Source: Polytrichum commune
Lineage: Eukaryota; Streptophyta; Polytrichopsida; Polytrichales; Polytrichaceae
Assembly (NCBI GenBank): GCA_950295325.1
Contig: OX485803.1
Coordinates: forward strand, 37,711,554-37,775,553
Direction: 5' to 3'
DNA length: 64,000 nt
In this document: piece after piece, positions 22,357 through 35,167 of the stretch
Layout of the letters: every line of letters starts with the position of its first letter
Numbering within the stretch: the stretch's first letter is position 1
Made by a program: the position numbers and the translations under genes
The notes under the pieces: model-generated
What the model saw: only the letters and a program-made list of their open reading frames with translations
The model's database searches: none
What the model was told of the DNA's origin: nothing

Positions 22357-23133
22357 CTCGGGGAGTTCACTAGACATGTATATATGTATACACGTGCGTG
22401 ACAAGGGTATTTATTCAAGGGGTATTTAATTGTCCATCCTTAATTTTTTGTACCGTATTATTATATAATTATATAATTTCTTGTTTTTTAAATGACCCTA
22501 TAATTACTTTTAAATTTGATGAAGCTCTAATTTTAAGCTAGGTATGTTCATTATAATTATTTGATTTTGCTCCAAAGGGTTTAAGAGCATTCAAAGTACT
22601 AAGTCACCAAAATCCAAGGCACAACAAGGTTTTACATTAAGAGTGTTCATAAACAGTTTCAAACAACAAAATCAGCCCATGTTCCTCAATCAAGTTACAC
22701 GCACAATTAAACACAACGGTACTAAGTGCAAAACAATTCCTAGCTTTTAAGAACACTAGTATATAATCAACAAATAATGCATGCCTTTAATCCTAAACCC
22801 AGGAGCCCGTCATCCGCCCTCATCAATCTTTCATCCCATTTTTTCAACTCAATCGACCTAGTTTTTCATCCAAAATATTCCCGCCTCTGAACACAAAGGA
22901 CACCCTATTTCAAAAAAACCTAGGATCCTTAAATCCTACGGTATATTTTTAAAAATATTTTAAAAATATGCGTTATTTGTATCAAGCCTATATTATTTAT
23001 AATACAAATTTTATCATACATACTCACCTATATTACGTCTAAGAAAATTCTAAGTTTTTCCTTTTGTGAATATAAATTACCCTATATTTTCCCGCACGTT
23101 GTTTTATAATATTATCGCAGTGAACTCCCCGAG
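22357..23133. mobile_element. Small non-autonomous DNA transposon, 777 bases, TIR CTCGGGGAGTTCACT
   Basis: Perfect 15-base terminal inverted repeats bound an AT-rich non-coding interior. TTTCAGAT is duplicated exactly on both sides (22349-22356 and 23134-23141). It is inserted in the 48-base minisatellite, whose unit reads through TTTCAGATTG. The ends match C(A/T)CGGG(T/G)AG(A/T)TCACT of the 497-base element at 16744, and the inner CCCGCACGTTGTTTT block is also shared. Confidence 0.85.
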
Positions 23134-23141
23134 TTTCAGAT

Positions 23142-24235
23142 TGTTGGCTCTTGTGTGTGAGGTTAAGGCCTTGGCCAAAAATTTCAGATTGTAGGCTTTT
23201 GTATATGATGTTAAGGCCTTGGCCAAATATTTCAGATTGTAGGCTCTTGTATATGAGGTTAAAGCCTTGGCCAAACATATCAGATTAGTGGCTCTTGTGT
23301 GTGAGGTTAAGGCATTGGCCAAAAGTTTGTGATTGTTAGCTCTTGTATATGAGGTTGAGGCCTTGGCCAAAAATTTGTTATTGTAGCCTCTTGTATGTGA
23401 GGTTAAGGCCTTGGCCAAAAATTTCAGATTGTATCCTCTTGTATGTGAGGTTAAGGCCTTTGGCAAAAATTTCAGATTGTTGGCTCGATCTTGTGTGTGA
23501 GGTTAAGGCCTTGGCCAAACATATCAGATTAGTGGCTCTTGTGTGTGAGGTTAAGCCCTTGCCCAAAAATTTCAGATTCTATGGTCTTGTATGTGAGGTT
23601 AAGGCCTTGGCCAAAAATTTCAGATTGTAGGCTCTTGTTTGTGAGGTTAAGTCCTTGGCCAAACATATCAGATTAGTGGCTCTTGTGTGTGAGGTTAAGC
23701 CCTTGCCCAAAAATTTCAGATTGTTAGCTCTTGTATATGGTGTTGAGGCCTTGGCCAAAAATTTCAGATTGTTGGCTCTTGTGTGTGAGGTTAAGGCCTT
23801 GGCCAAACATATCAGATTAGTGGCTCTTGTGTGTGATGTTAAGGCCTTGGCCAAATATTTCAGATTGTGGGCTCTTGTATATGAGGTTAAAGCCTTGGCC
23901 AAACATATCAGATTAGTGGCTCTTGTGTGTGAGGTTAAGGCATTGGCCAAAAGTTTGTGATTGTTAGCTCTTGTATATGAGGTTGAGGCCTTGGCCAAAA
24001 ATTTGTTATTGTAGCCTCTTGTATGTGAGGTTAAGGCCTTGGCCAAAAATTTGTGATTGTATCCTCTTCTATACGAGGTTAAGGGCTTGGCCAAAAATTT
24101 GTGATTGTAGGCTCTTGTATATGAGGTTAAGTCCTTGGCCAAACATATCAGATTAGTGGCTCTTGTGTGTGAGGTTAAGGCCTTGGCCAAAAATTTCAAA
24201 TTGTATGCTCATGTATATGAGGTTAAGGCTCTTGT
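23142..24235 (+). repeat. 48-base minisatellite, right block
   Basis: About 22 more units continuing the array cut by the transposon. The array ends about 130 bases before the F-box-like frame at 24366; its last units decay (GGTTAAGGCTCTTGTGAATT). Confidence 0.9.
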
Positions 24236-24365
24236 GAATTTTAAGCATTCTTGAGTCTTTGGGTTGAGGTTAAGTTCTTGGCCAAAATTTACTTGATTTT
24301 TGAGTTCATTTGTGTACCTCATCATTTGTTCATCAGGTTGTGGAAGATCGCTCTAATTGCACGTC

Positions 24366-24866
24366 ATGGAGCCACTCGTATTGCATCTGGACCTAGATGT
24401 ACAATGGTCAGTCTTAGTTCCCAACTTATTGGTGGGTGCCGCAAATGTGGATACGAGCCGGGAGACGGTATTGGACACCCACTGTCGTTTGTCGCTAATC
24501 CACGATTTGAGGCTATGTTGCAAATCATGGAAAAATGTTGTGGATAAAAGTGTGGAGTACAATGCTCTTCGTTTGGCTCAATATGAATACGCCATGGGTC
24601 CCAATGTAGACTTAAGAGTGTGTTTGCCACGCGAACATAACCTCATCACACAATTTCAAATGAACATGATGTGGTTCTCTCATAGCCGCCACGTCAGCTC
24701 AAAAATTTCGCGGAGGATTCTTATGTCGGACTTGGGGGATTTGTCATTGCGTTCATTGGCTAAGCTAAAGGATGAATTGGAGAGTTGCTGGTGTGCGGAG
24801 GAGTTATATGACATGATCTTTGAATCATTTTACCCATATTGGACATGCCCGGCCGATAGGGTGTAG
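24366..24866 (+). CDS. Small F-box-like protein (166 residues)
   Basis: ATG 24366 opens a frame of 166 residues ending in TAG. The central part, DLRLCCKSWKNVVDKSVEYN followed by ALRLAQYEYA, resembles the C-terminal half of an F-box (a VC+xW motif) as found in plant F-box proteins. It is similar to ISSLEY/CLRLAKWDY in the frame at 29272, so a small family is likely. No Kelch, LRR or other substrate-binding domain follows, and the remaining sequence is not recognised. A possible 3' splice site (TGTTCATCAG) precedes the ATG, so a 5' exon or leader through the minisatellite is possible. Whether it is expressed is unknown. Confidence 0.5.
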   Translation: MEPLVLHLDLDVQWSVLVPNLLVGAANVDTSRETVLDTHCRLSLIHDLRLCCKSWKNVVDKSVEYNALRLAQYEYAMGPNVDLRVCLPREHNLITQFQMNMMWFSHSRHVSSKISRRILMSDLGDLSLRSLAKLKDELESCWCAEELYDMIFESFYPYWTCPADRV

Positions 24867-27537
24867 ATGAAAATAAAGTAGAGGATGGTTATATATAGCT
24901 ACTTGGACTGAATACACATTTTTGTAAGTCTTGAGTTTGGCACCTATCTTCATGAACATTTTCTCGGCCAATCAAATATTTTGTGTTTGGTAATTATTGA
25001 AATCTAATCGTACTTGGAAATAGTACCCAACCTACTTGGCGCAATTTATCACTTTGTGGAAATCATTTATGTACACTTAAATTGTTCATCATATGTTTAT
25101 GTTTGATTTCAATTGGTGACGTCAGCCCTAATTTAATATATGCAACACATATTACATCTGTCAAAAAATAAATCATGAAATAAAAAATAAAAAATCATGT
25201 ATTCTAAAAACTCCTCCTTACTAGTTCCAACACTCTATAGTCTACTTGGAAGCATACCCAACTTAATCACTTCATATGTTAAACATGTTTGTAACATAAT
25301 GTAGGATGTTAGATGATCTTGGGCAACCTAGATTTTTTACATTTGTAGAAGATATTAAGGTCTAAAGAAACCTTCATTAACTATTCATACAATATAGCAT
25401 GAGCATTGTATTATACATTATACAAGAAAATTCAAACTTGTAGAATGATATAATACAAGTATTACTTGGAACCACCCCCCCCCCCCCCGCCCCCCAATCA
25501 TGAAGTTTTCACTAACTAGGATATGGGACAAGAACTTGGTATCTAGGTGCAAGTTGGACAACTAACACCAAAATCCAAAGACAAATGAATCATGGATGTG
25601 CGTGAACTCTGGTGCAGGGACTTTTTGTTGGAAACCTAAATGATGTGCATAGGTGACCATGAAAAATGATACCCCTACATGCGAGAAATTTATAGAGAAC
25701 AAATAATATATATGTACGAACAATACATTAGAAAATGGCTCATATATTTATACTAAGCTTTTCAATTTAATGTGGTGAAATCCTCCACTACATACACGAA
25801 CAAAACTTCATGAAATAAATAGGCCTCCATTCCATATATGATCCACTTTTACTTTCCAATGATATTTAGTCTTTGGTAATCTTTCATCCATAGGATATAG
25901 CCCAAAATACCTTGACCCTTGAACATACACATTATTTTAAAAAATAACATTATTTAGATGAAAATAAAAAATCTATTGTCAATCATGTCTCTAGATCTTA
26001 AAAGCCTTTTATACATCTATTCTAGAATTTCTTTGGAGAACTGTGTCAACTTCCCAATTACCACAATAATATATACCAAATTAGCAAAACATATATCTAG
26101 AAACGCTTCTAAACCCTCTTGGTTTGAATCTACCACCCCAGAAAACGTTTATCAAACATGAATGAGGCTGCTATACCTACCAAAAAGCCATAGCAACCAA
26201 ACGAACTAGGTAATGGATGTGAGAAACCTTCTCTTGACATGTAGTAAGCGCCCAACCTACCAAGTTGCAAGGGGAAAGTTAGTATGCGAGCGGAGAGCGG
26301 CGATTTGGAGAGCGGAGAACTCCATTTGATACATGAATTGAGAGGGGAAATGCACCTATAACCGTGAGATTATGGGTTTAGGGTAGAGCTATTTTTAGAA
26401 AATTTTATGAGTTAGGGTCTCTATTACCGTGGAAATAGAACAACATTGCCCCATTTGAAACGTTTACATATTTTTGAAACATATATATATTATAATAAAA
26501 TACAAAATTAGGGCTTACATCACTATTACGTCATAAATACAATTACCAAACTTGTGTACTATAGTACATATTACTGTAAATCAAATAAAAATTACTATAT
26601 GAAGGAAACACGAAGGAGGTATGTGAAAAGAATTCCCCACATATAGTCCACTCTATTAATGTTACACCTATAAATGTTAACCCTTTGTAATTGTTAACTT
26701 TATTCTACTCCCCACATATTGCACACTTTTAAATTTGACTCTATATATGTTAACGAATGAAATGCAACCATAATTACTCTTTGGAAAGACTACGTTTGGC
26801 TACGTTTAGTTCTAGTGACGGAAGTGTAAGAATGAAGGTACATGAGAACTTCCATTAGAAGGTACATGGAAACACGTTCATGTGGGTGTCCAAGTATGTG
26901 GGTTTGTTGGTGCAAATTGAGAAATATTTGCAAGTTGTGCATGCCCATGATTCATACTTCACCCATGATTTCTAAACTTCATATTGAATAAAGTTTTGAT
27001 TGGGTTTGCAATTTTATGAATGGTATTCTCTCACAAGGACTCTTAAAAAATGATTATATTTATAAATGTTAAGATTTGTATATTGGTCGATAAAACAATT
27101 TTATAATTGGTAACTGTTAACACCTTAATAAATGTTAACTATGATCGTTTCCCGAGGGTTAACATTTGAGGGTGAACATTATAGAAAGTGTTGTGTGGTG
27201 TGTAACTTAAGTATTATTGAGTATTTATGATTTAGTGAAACAAGGAGGAGGTGTGTGAGGCACCAACTTTATATTTGAATGGGTGGATGCTACATTAGCG
27301 GTTAAGATTGTGAGAGGCATACCCCTTTGAAGGGTAGGTGTTCATATCTATCTGAGAGGCATACCGTTTAGGGATACTTGAACTATACTTAAGGGCTAAT
27401 CCACAAACTATTTACAATAATAATTGAAAAATGCAATGCGGGTTGACATTATGGGAATGAAATAAAGAAGAGCAAGTATGAGACTTGCGACGGAAATTTA
27501 AAAGCCAAAAATAATACAATCCAATACAAAATGGAGT
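24867..27537. other. Intergenic DNA, AT-rich
   Basis: No gene was recognised. It contains a C-rich homopolymer tract near 25472-25495, an inverted copy of the GACGTCAGCCCTAATTT end block near 25118, and a GAGCGGAGAGCGG-type repeat at 26282-26530. From about 27190 the sequence parallels 5400-5478 plus 7138-7330 (downstream DNA of gene A), marking the paralogous 3' flank of copy B. Confidence 0.5.
26282..26530 (+). repeat. Dispersed non-coding repeat, second GAGCGGAGAGCGG copy
   Basis: The order GAGCGGAGAGCGG, GATTATGGGTTTAGGG, ATTACCGTGGAAAT and AAATTAGGGCTTACATCACTA parallels 4436-4600. Boundaries are approximate and no coding frame is present. Confidence 0.35.
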
Positions 27538-28844
27538 TCAAGGAATAAACTCATCCTCACTCTCCGAAGCACTTTGATCTATGTATCTAAGTACTCTTGG
27601 ATCGTATCTCTCACGTGGACTAGAAGAGGCACTAGAGCTATGGGAGGAGTATTTGGCATAAGCTACTGCCATATCCTCGGCATAAGAAGGAAGTCGCATG
27701 GTAGGACTAGTCGGCGAGCCGAAGTATTGATCCATCAAACTGCACCAACAGAGGAGAAATTACGATTGTTAGAATACTTCCAATCAAATGCAACATACTC
27801 AACATTAAGTTTAAGATGAAAACAAACTTACTCACATAGATTAACTGCACCCTGTTGAGGGAGGGCATCGTCGTCGTCCTCGTCAAGGTCTACAACGTGA
27901 GTTGGATCGACCCCTAGAGACTCTGAGGCTGCGACCTGTATTGGGTGCAAAATTTCTTCGTACAATTCCTTGTCTCCCTCAAGTGCCATTATTGCCCTGT
28001 TAGTAGATTGTGCTGCAAGAACCGAGGCACCTACAAAGAGCAAAACAAATGAATTAGTAGAAGGTGATTGAATTGCCTAAGTCTAGAGGCATGGGAATGT
28101 TACACAAATTACTCATACCAGTTCCAGCAGTGAGGTCACATAAATCCCGCCTGGAGGGCTAAGGCCACTGATTAGAAGCTGGAGCAGGGACACTGCCTTC
28201 TCTTTAGGGCCCCTCCAGAATGTGTCACTGTCGTTGCGCTTGAGTGCAGTATCAGAGGTGACAATGTTGAAAAGAACGTCATTATTTGTAAGGTCAACAT
28301 CTTCAAATTTGTCACTGGAAGAAATAACAAACTCCTTGGGTGGCCTAAGCAAAGGTGTGGAGAAAAATCGAACCAACACAATTGCTTTGAATTTCAGAGT
28401 CTGGACATCAAACATAGGCCTCGAATTGTTAGCAATGTGATTGAAAGTATGAATGACTTCGAACTTGAAGAGTGAGAAATCACTACAATTACTCACCCGC
28501 TTAGAGTTATGCATAGGGTGAGTGAGGTGTAGAGAATTAACGATGGTCCATTCCTCCTTGACCTCCAAGTTGTTGTTGTAGAGAAAGCTCAAGACCTCCT
28601 TCTTGATTTGCACACTGTCAGGATAAAATAAGAGGAATGCGCCATCGTCGTGAAGATAGCCCTGACAAAAACCAATGGTGAACTTGATAAAGTTCTGAAC
28701 CTGCTTATTCCAATTTGGAACTTGCCCCGGAAATTCAGAAACTCCTGGGACAGGCAAACCATCAGGATACTCTGCAATGACGAGGTCCACCGCAGCCTTA
28801 TGCAACACCTTGCCGGAGAAGAAGAATTCCCTGGATGCTCCAAC
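27538..28844 (-). pseudogene. Paralogue B: methyltransferase-like part only, frameshifted
   Basis: The exons are 28497-28844, 28119-28400, 27836-28030 and 27538-27739. DLVIAEYPDGLPVPG stands at motif IV, TFWRGPKEK precedes motif I, and CDLTAGTG joined across an intron to ASVLAAQSTNRAI is the best motif I of the family. The exon 28119-28400 is 282 bases where the paralogues give a length of 3n+1. A one-base loss just before CDLTAGTG puts the upstream part out of frame. The last junction also does not keep phase with the conserved tail LPSYAEDM. No ParB-like or linker exons are found upstream; the frame at 29272 intervenes. It is a truncated, probably non-functional copy of the A family. Confidence 0.7.
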
Positions 28845-29238
28845 CTAAAAAGAAAAAACCCGTGAACGGTATATCTCGAGAGGGTGTCGTTAACGAAAAA
28901 ATTGATTTTCATTACCATATCAACCATCCTAATATGACCATTAACCAAGAATTAAATGAACGTAGCGGGTCCACTTATATGACCAATCTGGTTATAATTG
29001 GGGAGATCAATTTTGGAAATGGAGTGAAGTAAAGATAATAACACCTATTACCGTGGACAACTCTAAGAATATAAAATGGAAAAACTATAATAAAACCCCG
29101 ATGGTTGTTTTTAAAGTTCGTGTACAATAATGGTACTGCTGAAACCAAGATTTATTCCATGACAAAGTGCTTGTCTTCATCGAAGATTTCTCTGTCGTTG
29201 AATAAAAGCACTGCCAGCTCTGCTGTCAAGGAACAATC

Positions 29239-29246
29239 TATATAAA
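29239..29246 (+). promoter_or_regulatory. TATA box candidate
   Basis: TATATAAA lies 26 bases before the ATG at 29272. That is close for a TATA box plus leader, so the real start could be a later ATG (29332, MGDSFEV). Confidence 0.4.
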
Positions 29247-29271
29247 CCTTATTAACATTCCTTCGACTCGT

Positions 29272-29844
29272 ATGAGCTCATCGATTTCTTTAGAACTTAA
29301 CCTTGTACTTGTTAACCAGTGTTTAGAGAGAATGGGCGATTCTTTTGAGGTCATTGCTTGTGAAACGGTTCTACAGGATTTGCTTCAGCGGATGGCGGAT
29401 GGGCCTGACCCTTGGGATCATATAGGTAGCAGTACAACACAGTGTTGGACTCCTTTATCGGTAATCACGTTTGAAGACGTCGAGAATACTCGTGCTGTGT
29501 CGAAGCTTTGGAAACGTGAGATTGACAGTAGTCTTGAATACGCATGCCTCCGGCTAGCGAAGTGGGATTACGTTTCGTACTCGGGTCGCCATTGGACTCC
29601 AAAGGACAAATATGAAGCTTACCGATTCAACTTGAACTGGAACGTCTTTAGGACTTCTTGGTCACTAGCAAATCCAATTAACAACGACAGGTTAGAGACA
29701 ACGTCCCTTGGCGAACTTAGTTGCCCTGAATTAGATTAGTTGAGGTCATTGCTAAGGGATAATGGGAACCAGTCTTTGGATGTGCAGCCAGGAGAGAAAA
29801 TTTCTCCAAGACCTGGTATCTGGGTCTCTCCCAAGAATAGATGA
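29272..29844 (+). pseudogene. F-box-like small protein with in-frame TAG
   Basis: The frame from ATG 29272 runs 155 codons to TAG at 29737-29739. It then stays open in the same frame for another 34 codons to TGA at 29842-29844. The segment AVSKLWKREIDSSLEYACLR and LAKWDYVSY matches the frame at 24366 (CCKSWKNVVDKSVEY, ALRLAQYEYA). LGELSCPELD, followed by LRSLLRDN after the stop, matches LGDLSLRSLAKLKDEL there. The TAG therefore seems to cut off the last part of a conserved protein. It could be a functional shorter form. It lies between paralogues B and C on the opposite strand. Confidence 0.5.
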
Positions 29845-32800
29845 GATGGGTTTAGGGATGAGAAATGCTATTGACCTTTAAAAAAAGTTATTATAATTTT
29901 GTATATTTTTTGAACATATAATTGTTATCTATTGCAATTATATGTCCACATTATTGTTTTTGGTTTCATTGCTATTACTATTTAAAAGAACCAACTTTTT
30001 GACTAATGTGGTTTTCACTTTTTTAGGCTCCAGTAGTCTGTAAATATTTTATCGGGAATTTCAGAATCACTTTGGCACATGATATATATTTCCTTCATGA
30101 GGCCATGAACATCAAATTAAATAGTTAAAAAAAATCAAAAATATGATACATGTTTATGATCTTGTATAAAGAACAAATAAGAATTGACAGCAAAAAAATC
30201 CCACAACTGGACATACACGAATATCAAATGGAAAAATTATAAAAAAAACCCGATGGTCGCGTACAAAAATGCAAGATGTGTGCGAAAGACACCTTAGAGG
30301 AAAATGTAATCAAATCCAGTCAAATCAAATCAAATAAGATGAAAACAACAAAAGACCGAAACGTCCTTCCAAAACTCATGATATGCTCTAATCGCTACTT
30401 CCACTATCTGATCTCGAGGACTCTGAATCTCCTTCTACAGCCTCTGTATCCATAAATACAAGGGCCCTAGGATCACAAGTAGTAGCTCGACTAGGAACAT
30501 ATCTAACGGCACCGGATTGAAGCGCTTGTGCTAAGTCCTCAGCATACTCTGGAAGAATATAAGGCTGTATCGGACTGGAGTTCACACGCCACGATGGAAT
30601 GGGCATGGGTCTTGGCATAGGTCGCGGTGTTGATGCAAGTACTCTGCAATAGAAACCCGATAGTGGTTAGAATGAGTACGTGGAGATGCAAACAAAAGCA
30701 AAGCTAACATAAATCGACTAGAAGTAAAAAATGTAAAGTAAGACTTACTTACAAGCCCATTTATTGCGTCTTTTTTTTTAGGGCGCGATTCATCAGCAGA
30801 TGCAGGTCTGGGATGTTTAGGAGGGCCCATGACAGGTCTTGAAGCGATATATGGACGGAGAATGGCGTTGAAGATGGGTTCGTCATCCTTAAACGCCACA
30901 ACATGACGACCAATCTCCTGGCAAGCCTTAATGGTAGCCCCTGAATTCAAAGCATCGCAAATATGTGAGACTCTGTTGAGAATATGAGAGGAATGGAAAT
31001 TCAGAACTAATTAATGAATGGTTACATGTTCCTGCCTTCCAGTCGAGGACTATGTCGCCGGGCTTGGTCAGCTGCTCAATGAGGGCCTGCATGAACAAAG
31101 GGGTTTTTTCCCTTGGTCCTCTCCATGGGACGTTCCCATTCATGAGCTGAGTCTCCGCAGTGGTGAGGTTGAACAGGGCATCACTCTTGGTTATATTAAC
31201 GTCGTCATGTATCATCTCGGATTTCTTCGTCTGGAATGAGAAATTAGATGTCACGTCGCCACCACGAATAAAGACGTGAATCTAGAACCGAATAGACTGT
31301 AGTCAACCAAAACATGTGAGAATAAATAAAAAAAGAAGTTATCACTAAACATAAACAAGGAATGATTACGGTGTAAATACCTTGGAGTCGGGGTCCGTAG
31401 GAGAAGCCAACTCGAGGTCATTGATGCCCCACCAGTCCTTGTGCATCACAAAGTCGTAAGTCTCAGCTTGATCGAAAATGTCCGTAGTGAGCTTTCGATC
31501 ATTGTTGTGGATGAGGAGGAGAGCACCATCGTTTTACAAGTAATGACTTGCAAATTCGAAGATCGACACCACATATTCAGGATCCCGGGAGTTCCAAGGT
31601 GGAACGACTGATGGAGGATTGGATACGGAAGGGACGGGTAGATTCTCAGGGATGTCGGCAATGATCAAGTCGATCCCAAAGTGCTTCTTATTTTCGCACC
31701 GTTCTGGAACTTGGGTTTGGCGGCCTTCTCCCATCTTAAAGAAACCAGGAAGAAAAATTAGACTTTATAATATGTAAAAAAAACCTGATGCATCCAAAAC
31801 GAGTCGAAGCAACGGATTGTACCTTACGAATGAAGTCTAGAATTTGAACCCATCTTGGATCGCCACCGTTGTCAGACAACTTCGTATGTGAAGTCATCAA
31901 CGTCTCCACAGATATGCTGGAGACAAAAACATGGGCGGAATGTGGAATTCCACTGGAAGAGGTGCTCGTGGGAAATAGTTTTGCCTTCCTCTGCTCAATG
32001 AGACCTCTCGTCATCTCCAATGCACTGACTGAGGAAGGCACGGTCGTAGAAAAGGGAGCAGTATCGAGAACGACTTTAGATTGAGAAGCAAGGAGTGTCT
32101 GCGACAAGGGAGCGGATGACTCCGTCTGCCCTAGCTCTGATGCTTATGATTCCGAACTCAAGGAGATAATGTCCGTCCCTCGACGCAAACGACGCCCTCT
32201 CTTGGGCTTCGGTGGTGGTGCAGAGGATTGATCCTGGTGCCCTTCGTCATCTTCAGTAACTCGCGTGGTATCTTCTTTCACCTCCACTCTGCCATCATGT
32301 AAGGTCTTCACCTCCGCCTCTGAATCAAAGACAAAACCACGAACACAGTCGAGATACCAACATTCTGCATGCAAGTGTGGTTGTTTGTACCTTTTTAACT
32401 GCTGGGCAGTATATATACACTGGTCTGAACCTTTCTGAATCCATGCAGCAAAATATTTCGAGAGTGCTTGAACATCGATTGCACCTTTGGGAACTAGCTC
32501 CCTCTTGAAGTACCTAAAAAATGACAAATACAATATGTTATAGGACTCATTAACGATATAAAGAGAAATGAACATGATTGATATAGCAAGGGAGGTTGAG
32601 TTATATTCATACTGGTATGTAACCCGCCTGACAACCTCTGTCGTTCCCGGGAATTTGGTGAAATTGGATTTCTTATCGAAAACCTTCTCAGTCCGGGAAC
32701 CTAGGAATGTAGGGAATGCCTTCTCCCATAATAGAATACGCCAACAGTCCACATATGCGCCCAGTCGCAGAACATCTGGAGATGCCTTCTAGTTGATAAC

Positions 32801-32952
32801 GAGCTTCTCCGCCTTGCATATGTCCTCGAACTCGTGGATGACGGCTTCCTCCAACTAGAAGATAAAATTAAATTGATTAGAGACGAGTATGGATCGAGCC
32901 GAATGGAGAATAATTAAATTAATCACAAGAGAGTTTTGGGGTACTATACCCC

Positions 32953-33925
32953 TGTCGCAACCCTTGCTAGCCCCCCTTGACAATCTTGCCAATTTTCGTT
33001 TCTAGCAAAGGTTACGAGCGCTAACCATTCGCATTCCGCCATGCTAATGGATAGCTCCTCTTACCCCGGACCAATAGTTCATAGGAGGGAACCAACCCTC
33101 CTACTTTGCTTTCGGGACACACCCCTTTAATCGGTAACCAATCCTTAGATGTGGACTTCCATCCATGGAAGTCCAATCCTATGTTGATCATCGCGTTGCC
33201 GGAGCAACACTACAACAACCCGAACCATGCTAGGCAACTATGGCCTCACAATGGGCCAAAGCCCATGGAGGCCGTGCCGTTCGGCCTCGGGTGGGTGAGG
33301 CCACACCACCTCACCCATATAAGCCTCTAGGACTCTACGCGGGGCCCCTACCCCACCGTCAACCAACCTCTTGTCTCTCTACCAAGAGTTGGGGCCAAGT
33401 GGACATTTCCCCTTAGCCGCTGGGCGTAGAAGCCCCCAGCAGCTTCAGACCATCATAACTTCCTTGTATGATGTCTGATTCCAGCAACCAACCACTCCAT
33501 CTTCATCTACGCTTCACGTAGATGCCGATGGACTCCTCAGTTGCCCCATTCAGGCAAGTCTTGAGGAAGTTATGCCTGTTTGAACCTTGGCAGTCCCGGG
33601 AATCACTCCCAGGCACTGCTGTAGCAGGGCGCTGTCCCGGGACAGCGCCCCACTCAAATGGCCATAACTCCTAGCTCACACCTCCGATTGAGGTGTTCTT
33701 GAGCTTTCTAGAATCACCACGCCATGAGCTACGCATAACTCATGGCCTTACCCTTGTGCCTCTTAGTCTTCGTGGGTGGGAGGCGTTCCCAACGCCCGGG
33801 GCCCTCACCCACACTAGGATCACTTGGGCCCTCTCACCAACGGCGCCACAAGTCCCGGGTGTCACTCCGGGGTCCCCCTTGTGCCCATGGTGTTTCGGGC
33901 ACTCCTCATGGAGAGGTGCGCGACA
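32953..33925 (-). repeat. Gypsy 3' LTR (left on plus strand)
   Basis: It matches 38837-39809 over its full 973 bases with one difference noticed by eye. The adjacent GGTGGGGGTGAG (minus strand, ending at 33926) is the polypurine tract. Confidence 0.95.
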
Positions 33926-35167
33926 CTCACCCCCACCAAACGGAGTCGATGCCCTCATCGACTATACTCGTAGTCGGCACACCAATTCTCAAGTTGCCAT
34001 CCTCTATGGTGCGGCATTGTGTTTACCTTAGGGCGCGACCCCCACAATGCATCTTCAAATTTGGCATAGTCCCAAAGGTGTCGTTACTAGGTGGTCCGTT
34101 AGCGACCTTGGAACTCCTCCAAGGACCTAACCTATACTAGACCCACCTACTTTGGGACTCACTTGGGTTGCCCCTCCTTTGGGGCCTCCCCCGTTAGGCT
34201 CCACTAGCCTAACGTGACACATCTAGGCGAGACCTCAACGCTTCCACTAAGTTGTCTCGGTTGCAACTCCGAGATGGCTTTCCATTGTTAAGCCACGCCT
34301 CGATCGCACGGGGGTGATGCCAAGTCCCGCCCGACTCGGTTCCCACTTTGCTCTTTCGAGACATGGGTTCATGACTCCCATGCGCCAACTCTCGTTAGCT
34401 CGCGGGTAGCACTTTTATGAGCACGCGCCATCACCTTGTCCCCGCCCGGACAAGCCCACAACTAAGAAGTTTCTTGGTTTTATCCAAGGCCCCTCCAAGC
34501 CATGGCCCCCAATTACTCGGCTTACCCAACCTAGTTTGGCATATCTATTCCCCCTCTTCCATTAACCAAGCACAAGTACAAGACTAGGACCTCATCTCAT
34601 ACTTTTCTCTTTGCACCACTAAAGTTTGGACTTTATTCCCTCAAGCCAAAGAACAAGTTCATGTTGTGGAGCAATTAGCCTCGAAGCTAAGTATGCTACT
34701 AGCGTCTCTCCCCCACTAAAGGAGATTGATGTCCTCATCAATGCCTACGCTTCATTTCATTGGAGTGTCTAGCCTTAGTTTCTTCAAAGTGCTTTACCAA
34801 TTCCTTGCCGATCATCATGTCTCTTGCCGCTACCCAAACGGCTTCTTTCTCATGGTATCCTCACCATTTCACTAACTACTCCTTTGTACATTTTCTTTCC
34901 TTTTCACTTGGGCTTCCTACACTTGAGGATGCCCTCCTACCTCATGTTCCAAATGACCTCCATAAGGTTGGGACGTAGCCTAATCACTTGCTTGTGTTCG
35001 GGCCACAAGGTGTCGTCCTAAAATGACTTTCGTAATGAGACATGAAATGTCGGATGCACTTTGATCTCCGGCAGTAATTCCAATCTATACATGTCCTTGA
35101 ACACTTGTTCCACAATGGAAAACAAAGCTCCAATTTTGGACATGAACTTTGGAGTGAGGCCTTTCGG

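Noticed and set aside
21389-24235. Long minus-strand frames of 16-residue repeats as a real protein
   Set aside because: They exist only because 48 is a multiple of three; both strands are open, there is no unique coding sequence, and the array is cut by a transposon.
25472-25495. C-rich tract as a functional i-motif or regulatory element
   Set aside because: It is a simple homopolymer run with no gene nearby; homopolymer length is also error-prone in sequencing.
33742-34140. Overlapping open frames in the gypsy LTRs on both strands
   Set aside because: They repeat identically in both LTRs, are GC-rich chance frames and match no gypsy protein.
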